A stretch of 64,000 nt of DNA, taken from assembly GCF_000419445.1 (NCBI RefSeq), contig NZ_AULK01000001.1:310001-374000 (forward strand), in the 5' to 3' direction. The DNA comes from Gryllotalpicola ginsengisoli DSM 22003 (lineage in GTDB: Bacteria > Actinomycetota > Actinomycetes > Actinomycetales > Microbacteriaceae). A model generated the notes under the pieces. That model had not been told where the DNA came from. It did no database searches and was given only the letters and a program-made list of their open reading frames with translations. Of this stretch, positions 1-8,265 are shown piece by piece. Numbering within the stretch: position 1 is the stretch's first letter; every line of letters begins with the position of its first letter. The translations under genes and the position numbers were made by a program.

Positions 1-1959
1 CGTGTCGACCTGCTCGTGCGCCGCGATCGCGTCGACGATCTTCGCCACGGCGTCGTCGATGGGCACGCCGTTCAGCTGGCTGCCGTCGCGGAAGCGGAAG
101 CTGACCGTGCCCTTCGAGCGGTCCTCCTCCCCCGCGATGAGCTGGAACGGAACCTTCGACTTGGTCGCGTTGCGGATCTTCTTCTGCATGCGGTCGTCGG
201 AGTGGTCGACCTCCGCGCGGACGCCGCGCGCGGTGAGCTTCGCGACGATCTCGTCGAGGTACGGCGCGTACTCGTCGGCGACGGGGATGCCGACCACCTG
301 CACGGGGGCGAGCCAGGCGGGGAACGCGCCGGCGTAGTGCTCGAGCAGGATCGCGAAGAACCGCTCAACCGAGCCGAAGAGGGCGCGGTGGATCATCACC
401 GGGCGCTGCTTGCTGCCGTCGGGAGCGGTGTACTCGAGGTCGAAGCGCTCGGGTAGGTTGAAGTCCAGCTGCACGGTCGACAGCTGCCAGCTGCGGCCCA
501 GCGCATCCGTGGTCTTCAGGTCGATCTTCGGGCCGTAGAAGGCCGCCTCGCCGGGCTGCTCGGTGAGCTCCAGGCCGCTCGCCAAGGCGACGCGGCGCAG
601 GGCGTCGGTCGCGTCTTGCCAGTGCTGCTCGTCGCCGATCCACTTCGACTTCTCGTCGTCCCGCATCGACAGCTCGAGCTTGAACTCGGTCAAGCCGAAG
701 TCCTTCAGCAGGGAGATGACGAAGGCGAGCACCTTGCCGCTCTCCTCCTCGATCTGCTCGGGGGTGACGAACAGGTGCGCGTCGTCCTGGGTGAAGCCGC
801 GCACGCGGGTCAGGCCGTGCAGGGCGCCGGACAGCTCGTTGCGGTAGACGGTGCCGTTCTCGGACAGGCGCAGCGGCAGGTCGCGGTAGCTGCGGGCCCG
901 CTCCCGGTAGATCAGGATGTGCATCGGGCAGTTCATCGGCTTCAGGTAGTAGTCGGCGCCCTGCTTGACGATGTTGCCCGCGTCGTCGCGTTCCTCGTCC
1001 ATGCGGATGGGCGGCCAGATGCCGTCGGCGTAGGTCTGCAGGTGCCCGGAGATCGCGAACAGGTCGGACTTCGCGAGGTGGGGGGTGTAGACGACCGAGT
1101 AGCCCTCCTCGAGGTGGCGCTTGCGGGCGTGCTGCTCCATCTCGTAGCGCACGATGCCGCCCTTGGGGTGCCAGACCGACAGGCCCGAACCGATCTCGTC
1201 GGGGAACGAGAACAGGTCGAGCTCCTTGCCGAGCTTGCGGTGGTCGCGGCGCTCGGCCTCGGCCAGCCGCTCCTGGTAGTCGCGCAACTCCTCCTTGCTC
1301 GGCCAGGCAGTGCCGTAGATGCGCTGCAGCTGGGGGTTCTTCTCGCTGCCGCGCCAGTACGCGGCCGCGACGCGCGTCAAGGCGAAGCCGTTGCCGATCA
1401 GCTTGGTGTCGGGCAAGTGCGGCCCGCGGCAGAGGTCCTTCCAGACGGTCTCGCCGGTCTTCGGGTCGACGTTGTCATAGATGGTGAGCTCGCCGGCGCC
1501 GACCTCGACGGACTCGTTCTCGCCGCCCTTCGCGGCGTTGCCCTTGAGCCCGATCAGCTCGAGCTTGTACGGCTCGGCGGCGAGCTCGGTGCGGGCCTCG
1601 TCGTCGCTGACGACGCGGCGCACGAAGCGCTGACCCTGGTTGACGATGCGCAGCATCGCCTTCTCGAGATCCTTCAGCGCCTCCGGGGTGAAGGCCTCGG
1701 CGACACCGAAGTCGTAGTAGAACCCGTCGGTGATCGGCGGGCCGATGCCGAGCTTGGCGTCGGGGTTCACCTGCTGCACCGCCTGGGCGAGCACGTGCGC
1801 GGTCGAGTGGCGCAGGATGTTCAGGCCATCCGGCGAGTCGATGGTGACGGGCTCGACCACGTCGTCGGGCGTCGTCGTCGCGGCTTTGTCCTTCAGCTCG
1901 CCGTTGACGCGGATCGCGACAACGTTTCGATCGGGATAGAGCTCGAAGCCGTCGGCCAC
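1..1959 (-). CDS. thrS: Threonine--tRNA ligase, C-terminus cut by window edge
   Basis: This class II aminoacyl-tRNA synthetase charges tRNA-Thr in the cytoplasm. The 653 codons present run from the N-terminal TGS-like segment ([13 protein letters not shown]), through the editing-domain motif [11 protein letters not shown] near residue 50, to the catalytic core ([42 protein letters not shown]) and the anticodon-binding domain ([12 protein letters not shown]). The last residues lie beyond base 1. The GTG start at 1957-1959 is chosen because AGGAGT precedes it by five bases. The gene lies downstream of the Gly-Cys-Val tRNA operon, separated from it by a terminator, so it should have its own promoter. 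No T-box leader is visible in the roughly 100 bases before the start. Confidence 0.97.
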   Translation of the reverse strand, partial: MADGFELYPDRNVVAIRVNGELKDKAATTTPDDVVEPVTIDSPDGLNILRHSTAHVLAQAVQQVNPDAKLGIGPPITDGFYYDFGVAEAFTPEALKDLEKAMLRIVNQGQRFVRRVVSDDEARTELAAEPYKLELIGLKGNAAKGGENESVEVGAGELTIYDNVDPKTGETVWKDLCRGPHLPDTKLIGNGFALTRVAAAYWRGSEKNPQLQRIYGTAWPSKEELRDYQERLAEAERRDHRKLGKELDLFSFPDEIGSGLSVWHPKGGIVRYEMEQHARKRHLEEGYSVVYTPHLAKSDLFAISGHLQTYADGIWPPIRMDEERDDAGNIVKQGADYYLKPMNCPMHILIYRERARSYRDLPLRLSENGTVYRNELSGALHGLTRVRGFTQDDAHLFVTPEQIEEESGKVLAFVISLLKDFGLTEFKLELSMRDDEKSKWIGDEQHWQDATDALRRVALASGLELTEQPGEAAFYGPKIDLKTTDALGRSWQLSTVQLDFNLPERFDLEYTAPDGSKQRPVMIHRALFGSVERFFAILLEHYAGAFPAWLAPVQVVGIPVADEYAPYLDEIVAKLTARGVRAEVDHSDDRMQKKIRNATKSKVPFQLIAGEEDRSKGTVSFRFRDGSQLNGVPIDDAVAKIVDAIAAHEQVDT

Positions 1960-2058
1960 GTGTTACTCCTGTTGGTGCCGGTGGGAAGGGGATCGCAGCC
2001 CACTCTAGTCGGCGCGCGGTGCGGCGACCGGGCGCGCGGCCCGGCCCCGGAACGAGAA

Positions 2059-2080
2059 GAGCCCCGCCGAAGCGGGGCTC
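2059..2080 (-). terminator. Terminator of the tRNA operon
   Basis: A nine-base-pair stem (GAGCCCCGC / GCGGGGCTC) closes a four-base loop directly after tRNA-Val(GAC). On the minus strand it is followed by a T-rich stretch. It separates the tRNA operon from thrS. Confidence 0.8.
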
Positions 2081-2084
2081 AAAG

Positions 2085-2159
2085 TGGTGCGCGATACTGG
2101 GATCGAACCAGTGACCTCTTCCGTGTCAGGGAAGCGCGCTACCGCTGCGCCAATCGCGC
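2085..2159 (-). tRNA. tRNA-Val(GAC)
   Basis: The minus strand folds into a cloverleaf. The acceptor arm is GCGCGAT/ATCGCGC, the anticodon stem CTTCC/GGAAG encloses loop CTGACAC (anticodon GAC), and the T loop is TTCGATC. The 3' CCA is encoded. It is the last gene of a Gly-Cys-Val tRNA operon. Confidence 0.95.
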
Positions 2160-2206
2160 CCTGACTGAACACTCTAGCGAACCAGAGCGAAAAGTCGGAC
2201 TGAGTG

Positions 2207-2280
2207 TGGAGGTGGCGACGGGATTCGAACCCGTGTATACGGCTTTGCAGGCCGCTGCCTCGCCTCTCGGCCACGCCACC
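2207..2280 (-). tRNA. tRNA-Cys(GCA)
   Basis: The minus strand gives acceptor GGTGGCG/CGCCACC, anticodon loop CTGCAAA (anticodon GCA), T loop TTCGAAT, discriminator U and an encoded CCA. Discriminator U is the usual identity element of tRNA-Cys. It is the middle gene of the three-tRNA operon. Confidence 0.95.
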
Positions 2281-2318
2281 AGGCCTGCAGTGATACAGCC
2301 GATGCCGACTCACACTCG

Positions 2319-2391
2319 AGCGGATGACGAGACTCGAACTCGCGACCCTCACCTTGGCAAGGTGATGCGCTACCAACTGCGCCACATCCGC
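2319..2391 (-). tRNA. tRNA-Gly(GCC)
   Basis: The minus strand gives acceptor GCGGATG/CATCCGC, anticodon stem TCACC/GGTGA with loop TTGCCAA (anticodon GCC), and T loop TTCGAGT. The genomic bases after the discriminator are CGA, so CCA must be added after transcription, unlike the two neighbouring tRNAs. It is the first gene of the Gly-Cys-Val operon. Confidence 0.95.
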
Positions 2392-2436
2392 GTTGTCGTC
2401 GCTGTCGCCCCGAGGGGCCGTCGCGCTGACTTAGAA

Positions 2437-2466
2437 ACCATAACCGATGTCTCGCACCGACTCCAA
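2437..2466 (-). promoter_or_regulatory. Probable promoter of the Gly-Cys-Val tRNA operon
   Basis: On the minus strand a TTGGAG -35-like box (2461-2466) and a TATGGT -10 box (2437-2442) are 18 bases apart, about 45 bases before tRNA-Gly. The boxes resemble a vegetative sigma-A promoter. The assignment rests on sequence pattern alone. Confidence 0.5.
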
Positions 2467-2535
2467 ATCGGCTCGGGCCCTGCGTCGATTCGTGAAAAAG
2501 CGGGCCTGTCGGCTACCATCGGAGGGCACCGTCGC

Positions 2536-2608
2536 GGGCGATTGGCGCAGTTGGTAGCGCGCTTCCTTCACACGGAAGAGGTCGTCAGTTCGAGCCTGGC
2601 ATCGCCCA
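2536..2608 (+). tRNA. tRNA-Val(CAC)
   Basis: The plus strand gives acceptor GGGCGAT/ATCGCCC, anticodon stem CTTCC/GGAAG with loop TTCACAC (anticodon CAC), and T arm GTCAG/CTGGC. Bases after the discriminator A are CCG, so the CCA end is not fully encoded. It is transcribed away from the other tRNAs. A TACCAT box at about 2514 is a possible -10. Confidence 0.93.
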
Positions 2609-2616
2609 CCGAGAGT

Positions 2617-2644
2617 GAAGACCCCTGATCGATCAGGGGTCTTC
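2617..2644. terminator. Bidirectional terminator after tRNA-Val(CAC)
   Basis: A perfect 28-base palindrome (half-site GAAGACCCCTGATC) is followed by T-rich sequence on the plus strand. It lies between tRNA-Val(CAC) and the convergent small gene at 2669-2809, so it can serve both. Confidence 0.8.
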
Positions 2645-2668
2645 TTCGTTTCCGGCTCGGGCGCCGAT

Positions 2669-2809
2669 TCAGCGCTTCTTCGCGGTCACGTCGGCATGTT
2701 CCTCGCGAAGCACGCGTGCCTTCTTGTCGGCCTTGTCGAGCCGCTTCTCCTTCAGCGTTCTTGCTGCGGGTGTCTTGCTGGTGCTCTTGCGAGCGGATTT
2801 ATCACCCAT
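2669..2809 (-). CDS. Small lysine/arginine-rich conserved protein
   Basis: This encodes 46 residues beginning MGDKSARKSTSK and ending DVTAKKR. It is very basic, has no cysteine or membrane segment, and is probably helical or disordered. The ATG at 2807-2809 is chosen because GGAGG lies nine bases before it. A longer frame upstream lacks such a site. Short Lys/Ala-rich proteins of this kind occur in Microbacteriaceae but I know no function for them. It converges on tRNA-Val(CAC) across a shared terminator. Confidence 0.6.
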   Translation of the reverse strand: MGDKSARKSTSKTPAARTLKEKRLDKADKKARVLREEHADVTAKKR

Positions 2810-2902
2810 CGGTCTTGCCCTCCATCGAGAGCCACGGTGACCCTGTGAGGCGAGCATAGGCTCCCCGCGAAGGAAACCGTGAAGCTGTGGCGAAAACGGC
2901 TC

Positions 2903-3943
2903 TCACGAGTGGTCCCGTTCGGCCAGTGCGACCACGAATTGATCGACGTTGCGCAGTTCGGCGCGCACCCGGGCCGACGCGTGCTCGGCCACGTGCACGG
3001 CCCGATGCAGGTCGGGCGCCTCAGCGGCGACCGTGGCGGAACCCGTGAGGCGGTGGCCCACCCACCGGAGCCGGACGTCGGACACGGCGGCGACGCCGTC
3101 CACTCGCTCGAGGGCATGCTCCACCCGGTGCACGAGCTCCGGGTCGACGGCATCCATCAGCCGGCCGCCGATCGCTTTCACCGTGCCCCAGAGCAGGATC
3201 AGGATCGAGACGGCGATGAGCAGGCCGATGATCGGGTCGGCCAGCGGGAATCCGACCATCACGCCGATCGCGCCGAGCACGACGGACAGCGACGTGATGC
3301 CGTCCAGTCGGGCGTGCACGCCGTCGGCGACGAGCGCCGCGGAGCCGATGCGCTGCCCGATGCGGATGCGGTAGATCGCGACGAGCTCATTGCCGGCGAA
3401 TCCGATGAAGCCGGCCGCGACCAGCCACCACGCGTTCTCCACGGGCCGGGGATGGATGAATCGGTCGACCGCTTCCCACCCCGCGACCACGGCGGACAGG
3501 GCGACGACGAACACGATGAACAGTCCGGCGAGGTCCTCCGCGCGTCCGTAGCCGTAGGTGTACCGCCGGGTGGCGGCGCGGCGGCCGAGGACGAAGGCGA
3601 TCCAGAGCGGGACGGCGGTGAGCGCGTCCGCGAAGTTGTGGATCGTGTCGGCCAGCAGTGCGACCGAGCCGGTGAACAGGACGAGCACGAACTGCAGGAC
3701 GGTCGTGCCGAGCAGCGCGAACATCGAGATCTTCACGGCGTTGACTCCCGCCCGGCTCGCCTCGAGTGCATCGTCGACGGAGTCTGCGGCGTCGTGCGTG
3801 TGCGGCACGAACAGGTCGTAGAGGAAGCCCTTCACTCCGCCGTGCGGGTGCTCGTGGTCGTGGTCGTGCGCGTGATGCTCATGAGCGTGCCCGTGATCGT
3901 GCTCGTGCCCGTGATCGTGCTCGTGGTCGTGCGCGCCGCTCAC
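2903..3943 (-). CDS. Cation diffusion facilitator (zinc-type efflux transporter)
   Basis: This 346-residue inner-membrane CDF-family antiporter is likely to export Zn2+ or a similar divalent metal in exchange for protons. The first roughly 35 residues hold about 16 histidines in HDHEHDHGH-type repeats, a presumed metal-sensing or buffering tail. Six membrane segments follow. TM2 carries HNFAD and TM5 carries HARLD, the HxxxD signatures of the metal site, and a cytoplasmic C-terminal domain starts near DAVDPELVHRVEHAL. The GTG start (3941-3943) overlaps the stop of the upstream arsR gene by four bases, so the two are translationally coupled. This supports a metal-inducible efflux operon. The exact metal is inferred. 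Confidence 0.9.
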   Translation of the reverse strand: MSGAHDHEHDHGHEHDHGHAHEHHAHDHDHEHPHGGVKGFLYDLFVPHTHDAADSVDDALEASRAGVNAVKISMFALLGTTVLQFVLVLFTGSVALLADTIHNFADALTAVPLWIAFVLGRRAATRRYTYGYGRAEDLAGLFIVFVVALSAVVAGWEAVDRFIHPRPVENAWWLVAAGFIGFAGNELVAIYRIRIGQRIGSAALVADGVHARLDGITSLSVVLGAIGVMVGFPLADPIIGLLIAVSILILLWGTVKAIGGRLMDAVDPELVHRVEHALERVDGVAAVSDVRLRWVGHRLTGSATVAAEAPDLHRAVHVAEHASARVRAELRNVDQFVVALAERDHS

Positions 3944-4314
3944 GCCGTCGTCTCGACCTTCGGGTGGTGGTGGCGCAAGGTCGTGCCGTTCGAGATCGAG
4001 TGCTCGGCCTGCTTGACGGCATCCGTCACGAGGTCCGAGGCGTGCTCGTCGGCCAGCCGGTAGAAGACCCGGGTGCCGTGCTGCCGCGTGGTCACCATCC
4101 GGGCGAGCCGGAGCTTCGCCAAGTGCTGGGACACGGCGGCCGGGGACTTGCCCACGATGTCGGCCAGATGGTTCACCGACAGCTCTTCCGCATTGCGGAG
4201 CGCCAGCACGATCCGCACCCGCGTCGCGTCGGCCAGCATCGAGAACACCTCGACGGCGAGCTCCACGTACTCCGAATCGGGGTCGAGCCCGCATAGTTGC
4301 TTATCTGCATTCAC
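3940..4314 (-). CDS. ArsR/SmtB-family metal-sensing repressor
   Basis: This 124-residue winged-helix repressor has recognition helix KSPAAVSQHLAKLRLARMV (residues 56-74) and a wing ending HGTRVFYRL. The SmtB/CzrA alpha-5 metal site normally reads D-x-H-x10-H-x2-[HE]. Here it is D89, H91, Q102 and H105, so one ligand is changed. A C-terminal HHH (115-117) and Cys8 could supply others. It heads the operon with the CDF exporter and is predicted to repress it until metal binds. The GTG start at 4312-4314 has no Shine-Dalgarno site, and a TTTAAT box six bases upstream suggests a leaderless mRNA. Confidence 0.9.
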   Translation of the reverse strand: MNADKQLCGLDPDSEYVELAVEVFSMLADATRVRIVLALRNAEELSVNHLADIVGKSPAAVSQHLAKLRLARMVTTRQHGTRVFYRLADEHASDLVTDAVKQAEHSISNGTTLRHHHPKVETTA

Positions 4315-4322
4315 GCGCAGAT
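4303..4322. promoter_or_regulatory. Candidate ArsR operator over the arsR start
   Basis: A perfect six-base inverted repeat, ATCTGC and GCAGAT, with eight bases between overlaps the GTG start and the -10 region of arsR. ArsR-family repressors commonly bind inverted repeats in this position. Autoregulation is inferred from geometry only. Confidence 0.5.
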
Positions 4323-4382
4323 TAAAACACGGTATCCCTCCCGGCCCTCGCCGGCCTGCACGGGCCCGGCTTGCCCTGCCGT

Positions 4383-4413
4383 CTTGCCGACCCCTCTTGC
4401 CGACCCCTCTTGC
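4383..4413. repeat. 13-bp tandem repeat, 2.4 copies
   Basis: CTTGCCGACCCCT is repeated twice without interruption, followed by CTTGC. It lies in the non-coding gap between the divergent arsR and glycosyltransferase genes. No function is evident. Confidence 0.85.
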
Positions 4414-4509
4414 TCAGAGCCGTCTTAGAGCGCGTACACCAACGTGGGCAATCCGTCTGCACCGGCGGGGCGAATCGGAGGTCGCACCCGTCGTACCCGA
4501 GGAGGTCCC

Positions 4510-6057
4510 ATGCACACTCGCGCCGAGTCGACGGGCGTCACCGCGCCCGGTCACCGCGTCGCGCTGCCGCCCGCGCGGTACTTCTCACTCACCTGGGAGA
4601 TCCCGGCCGACTTCGCGGGCATGACGACCGCGTTCCTGCGGCGGAATCTCGCCTTCGAGCGACTCGGCGGGCAGACCGCAGACGTGCTGACCTTCGACCC
4701 CCGACTGCATTACCCGGCACTGCAGGACAGCCTGCGCGAGCGGGGGCTGCTGAGCCCGACGGCGCGGATCATCAACCTCTGGGACTGGCTGCGCGACAAC
4801 CAGGAAACGGGCGCGGGCAGGCGGCCGGCGCCCGGCGTGTTCACACCGCTGGCCCCGGCGACAGATCACGTGACCGCCGAGCGCGACGGCGAGGTGCTGA
4901 CCCGTACCCGCACGGGCGCCGACGGCACGGTGCTGCAGCTCGACCACTACCGCTCCGACGGGTCCCTGCTCGTCAGCGATCGCCGTGACTGCGCCGAGCG
5001 CGGCATCCTCGGCGGCCGGAGCCTCGTGCTCTGCGACCCGGACGGCACGCCGGTGCGCAGCTGGACGGGCGCGCGCGGGCTGTACGCGTACTGGCTCGAC
5101 CGGCTGCGCGGCGGCCGGCGCAGCATCATGCTCGTCGACAGCAAGACCGTCGCCGACGTCATGCTCGACTACCGGCGCCGCAACACCGTGATCGTGCACA
5201 TCCTGCACGGCTCCCACCTCAACGACCGGCACGACGGGCTGCGCGAGACGCGACGCACGGCGTTCCGGCGGCTGCCCGACTTCGACCTCGTCGTGACGCC
5301 CACAGAGACGCAGCGGCGGGACATCCAGACGCTGCTCCCCCGCGCCCGCAACCTCGTGACCATCCCGAACGCCGTGGCGCCCGCATCCGCCGAGCCGCAC
5401 GGGCGCCCGGCCGCGCACGACATCGCGGTCGTCGCCTCGCTGATCCCGCGCAAGCGCGTCAGCCACGCGATCCGCGCCGCCGCCGGAGCCCGCGCGAGCG
5501 GCGCCTGGACCGGATCCCTCACGGTGATCGGCGACGGGCCGCAGCGGGACAAGCTCGAAGACCTCGTGGCACGTCTCGGCGCCCGCGAGTTCGTGAGCTT
5601 CGCCGGTCATGTGCCCGATGCGCGACGCCGGCTCGCCGAGGCCTCGATGCTGCTGCTGACCTCCCGCTCGGAGGGCTTCGGGCTGGTCCTGCTGGAGGCG
5701 ATGGCCGAAGGGTGCATCCCGATCGCCTACGACATCCCCTACGGTCCGGCCGACATCATCGACGACGGCGTCAACGGGTACCTCGTGCCCGAGGCGGACA
5801 TCGCGGCACTGGCCAAGACGATCGATCGGCTGGCGCAGACGGATGCGCGGGCGCTCGAGCAGTTGCGCGCGCGGGCGCGCGCCACGGTCGCCCGGTACTC
5901 GGACGAGGCGGTGACCGAGCAGTGGAGCGTTGTACTGTGGCGCGAGTTCAGCCCGGCGAGAAGGATCGCCCGCATGGTGGGCGGCGGCCGGGCACGCGCC
6001 GGCGCACGCCGGCTGCGACGAGCGGCCGCGCGCATCCGTCACGCCTCGCGCACGTGA
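4510..6057 (+). CDS. TagE-like family 4 glycosyltransferase
   Basis: This 515-residue retaining GT-B enzyme has an N-terminal domain of the kind seen in poly(glycerol-phosphate) alpha-glucosyltransferases (FAGMTTAFLRRNLAFERLGG near residue 35). A Rossmann C-terminal domain carries the donor-site motif EGFGLVLLEAMAEG (the E-x7-E signature of GT4). It probably adds a sugar to a wall glycopolymer or another acceptor from a nucleotide sugar in the cytoplasm. The substrate cannot be read from sequence. The ATG at 4510 follows GGAGG by four bases. It is monocistronic or linked to the DUF2127 gene just downstream. Confidence 0.88.
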   Translation: MHTRAESTGVTAPGHRVALPPARYFSLTWEIPADFAGMTTAFLRRNLAFERLGGQTADVLTFDPRLHYPALQDSLRERGLLSPTARIINLWDWLRDNQETGAGRRPAPGVFTPLAPATDHVTAERDGEVLTRTRTGADGTVLQLDHYRSDGSLLVSDRRDCAERGILGGRSLVLCDPDGTPVRSWTGARGLYAYWLDRLRGGRRSIMLVDSKTVADVMLDYRRRNTVIVHILHGSHLNDRHDGLRETRRTAFRRLPDFDLVVTPTETQRRDIQTLLPRARNLVTIPNAVAPASAEPHGRPAAHDIAVVASLIPRKRVSHAIRAAAGARASGAWTGSLTVIGDGPQRDKLEDLVARLGAREFVSFAGHVPDARRRLAEASMLLLTSRSEGFGLVLLEAMAEGCIPIAYDIPYGPADIIDDGVNGYLVPEADIAALAKTIDRLAQTDARALEQLRARARATVARYSDEAVTEQWSVVLWREFSPARRIARMVGGGRARAGARRLRRAAARIRHASRT

Positions 6058-6088
6058 ACGACAGGCTGAACCGAGGGGGTGGGCTGCG

Positions 6089-6613
6089 CTGAGGGAACGC
6101 GTTCTCGACCTGGTCTTCCTCATCGGGGTGCTGTTCAAGGGCGTCGACGGGCTGGCGGAGCTCGTCGGCGGCGCGGTGCTCCTCGTCGTCACCCCGGCGC
6201 AGCTGCGCGGGGCCGCCCAGGCGGTGACGGCGCGGGAGCTGGCCGAGGATCCGCACGACATCCTCGCCAACCTCCTGGTGCACGGTGTCGCCCACCTCGG
6301 CGCCGGCGACGTCGGCTTCCTGGCCGTCTACCTGCTGGTCCACGGCGTCGTGAAAGCCGCGATCGTCGTCGCGCTCGTGCTCGGCTCGCGCCGGATCTAC
6401 CCGTGGGCGATCGCCGCTCTCATCGCATTCGTGGTCTTCCAGGTCTACGAGCTCGTCGTCGGCCCGTCTGCCGGTCTCGTCCTGCTCACCGTCTTCGACG
6501 CCGCCATCGTCGCGCTCACCTGGCGGGAGTGGCGCCACGGGCGCACCCTGCACGAAACGATGCGCGGCACTGTCCGCTGGGTGTTCCGGCGCAACGCGAC
6601 CGCGAGAACCTAG
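6089..6613 (+). CDS. DUF2127 membrane protein, probable CTG start
   Basis: About 174 residues contain four hydrophobic segments (LVFLIGVLFKGVDGLAELVG, the GFLAVYLLVHGVVKAAIVVA region, the WAIAALIAFVVFQVYELVVG region and LVLLTVFDAAIVAL), typical of DUF2127 integral membrane proteins. No function is established. Between the stop of the glycosyltransferase and the first membrane segment there is no in-frame ATG, GTG or TTG. CTG at 6089 lies nine bases after GAGGGGG and is the best start. The alternative is an in-frame start deep inside the upstream gene. The gene may be co-transcribed with the glycosyltransferase 31 bases upstream. Confidence 0.75.
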   Translation: MRERVLDLVFLIGVLFKGVDGLAELVGGAVLLVVTPAQLRGAAQAVTARELAEDPHDILANLLVHGVAHLGAGDVGFLAVYLLVHGVVKAAIVVALVLGSRRIYPWAIAALIAFVVFQVYELVVGPSAGLVLLTVFDAAIVALTWREWRHGRTLHETMRGTVRWVFRRNATART

Positions 6614-6622
6614 GCTCGAGAC

Positions 6623-7645
6623 ATGCGTGCAGTCGTCTACAGCGAGAAGGGCCCGTCGAGCGTGCTCAGGGTGGAGGACCGGCCGATCCCCGAGCCCGCG
6701 CCGGGCGAAGCGCGGGTGAAGCTCGTGCGCGTCGGAGTGAACCCCACCGACTGGAAGGCGCGCAGCGGCGCGACCTCCGCCATGGAGTTCCCCGAGGTCG
6801 TGCCTGGGCAGGACGGCGCGGGCGTCGTCGACGCGGTCGGCTCCGGCGTGACCGAGGTCGCCGCCGGCGACCAGGTGTGGCTCTACCTGGCCCAGCACGG
6901 CCGGCCGTACGGCACGGCCGCCGAGTACGTCGTCGTGCCCGCCGCGCGCGCGGTGCGCCTGCCGAGCACGGTGAGCGAGACGGATGCCTTCGACCTCGGC
7001 GCGTGCCTCGGGGTGCCCGCCGTCACCGCGCACCGCGCGCTCACCTCCGGCGAGGTGCCGCGGCTCGGGCCGGGCACCCTGTCCGGCAGCACCGTGCTCG
7101 TACAGGGCGGCGCGGGCGCCGTCGGCAACGCCGCGATCCAGCTCGCGGTCTGGTCGGGGGCCACGGTGATCAGCACCGTGAGCAGCCCCGAGAAGGGCGC
7201 GCTGGCGACCGCCGCGGGAGCCCACCACGTGGTCGACTACCGGGCGAGCGACGCCGCGGCAGGCATCCGTGCCCTCGCGCCGAACGGCGTCGACCTGATC
7301 GTCGAGGTCGCGCCGGCCGTGAATGCCGCGCTCGACCACGCCGTGGCGGCCAACGGCGCGACGATCGCGTTCTACGCGAACAACGGCGGCGACCGGCTCT
7401 CGCTCGAGGTGCGGGCCGCCTTCGCCCTGAACCTGCGCTACCAGGGGCTGCTGCTCTACACGCTCGCGCCCGAGCTGCTCGAAGCCGCCGTCGAGGACGT
7501 CACCGCCGCGGTCGCGGTCGGCGCCGTGCGGGTCGGCGAGCAGTCCGGGCTGCCGCTGCACCACTACCCGCTCGAGCAGACGGCGGCCGCGCACGACGCC
7601 GTCGAGCAGGGCGCCGTCGGGAAGGTGCTGATCGACGTCGCCTGA
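6623..7645 (+). CDS. Quinone oxidoreductase-like MDR protein
   Basis: This 340-residue medium-chain dehydrogenase/reductase is of the zeta-crystallin (Qor) type. The N-terminal GroES-like domain has GVNPTDWK. The Rossmann domain has LVQGGAGAVGNAAIQLAVW (residues about 155-175) for NADPH. No zinc-binding cysteine or histidine set is visible, which fits NADPH:quinone reductase rather than alcohol dehydrogenase. The gene starts nine bases after the DUF2127 stop and ends six bases from the convergent gene at 7652. The physiological substrate is unknown. Confidence 0.88.
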   Translation: MRAVVYSEKGPSSVLRVEDRPIPEPAPGEARVKLVRVGVNPTDWKARSGATSAMEFPEVVPGQDGAGVVDAVGSGVTEVAAGDQVWLYLAQHGRPYGTAAEYVVVPAARAVRLPSTVSETDAFDLGACLGVPAVTAHRALTSGEVPRLGPGTLSGSTVLVQGGAGAVGNAAIQLAVWSGATVISTVSSPEKGALATAAGAHHVVDYRASDAAAGIRALAPNGVDLIVEVAPAVNAALDHAVAANGATIAFYANNGGDRLSLEVRAAFALNLRYQGLLLYTLAPELLEAAVEDVTAAVAVGAVRVGEQSGLPLHHYPLEQTAAAHDAVEQGAVGKVLIDVA

Positions 7646-7651
7646 GGCGGG

Positions 7652-8239
7652 CTAGAACATCAGCGTGGCGAGCAGCACCGGTTCCTCCTGGCCGGCCCAG
7701 GTGCCGGTCAGGGTCATGGCGGTGCCCGGGTTCGTCGTGCCGTCGAGCACGCGGATCACCTCCACCTCGAGGTCTCGGTCGACGGGGATGGCCGATCCCG
7801 GCTCGCCGCTCCCCCGCACGTGTGCGGTGGCCGGCACGGAAACGCGGCCCTCGTCGGTCTCCCGGAACTGCTCCACCTCGGTGCCGCCCTGCAGGATCGC
7901 CTTCGCCAGCTCGCCGACGTAGACCGGGTCGCCGGTCGCGTCGTACACCCACCTGGTGCCGAGCACCGAGTGCTCGGCGGTGCCGATCAGCCACGCCTCG
8001 GCGCCGGCCAGCGGCTCCTCGCGGTAGCTGAGCGGCACCTGCAGCGGCGCCGTGCCGGGCAGCCGCACGATCAGGGTCTCCACCCCGACCTTTCCGGCGG
8101 GGTCGTCGAAGCGGAAGGCGCCGAGCTGCTCGGGCACTCCCGGCGTCGCCGAGGAGGGGAACCACGGCTGCGACGGCAGCCAGCCGGCGATCAGCTCGAG
8201 CTTGGTCGGCGTCAGGGTCGCTTTGTGCAGGAGGGCCAT
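7652..8239 (-). CDS. Maltokinase N-terminal cap-domain protein (CG0192-like)
   Basis: This 195-residue soluble protein starts ATLTPTKLELIAGWLPSQPW and later has LIGTAEHSVLGTRWVYDATG. Both resemble the N-terminal cap domain that precedes the kinase domain in actinobacterial maltokinases and the stand-alone CG0192 family. No kinase domain follows, so an enzymatic role is not supported. Its function is unknown. It is transcribed on the minus strand just downstream of the first metallophosphoesterase (26-base gap) and may be co-transcribed with it. Confidence 0.75.
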   Translation of the reverse strand: MALLHKATLTPTKLELIAGWLPSQPWFPSSATPGVPEQLGAFRFDDPAGKVGVETLIVRLPGTAPLQVPLSYREEPLAGAEAWLIGTAEHSVLGTRWVYDATGDPVYVGELAKAILQGGTEVEQFRETDEGRVSVPATAHVRGSGEPGSAIPVDRDLEVEVIRVLDGTTNPGTAMTLTGTWAGQEEPVLLATLMF

Positions 8240-8265
8240 GCCTCGACGCTACCGCGGCGCATCCG

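Noticed and set aside
1960-2058. T-box leader before thrS
   Set aside because: The gap is only about 100 bases and has no T-box (TGG-containing) sequence or antiterminator.
616-2628. Long open frame on the plus strand across thrS and the tRNAs
   Set aside because: It is the antisense of thrS and runs through four tRNA genes. High GC content leaves opposite frames open. No family match in the translation.
3840-3930. CRISPR-like short repeats in the GTG/CTC-rich stretch
   Set aside because: These are codons for the His-rich tail of the CDF transporter, with no spacer structure. No CRISPR array was seen in the window.
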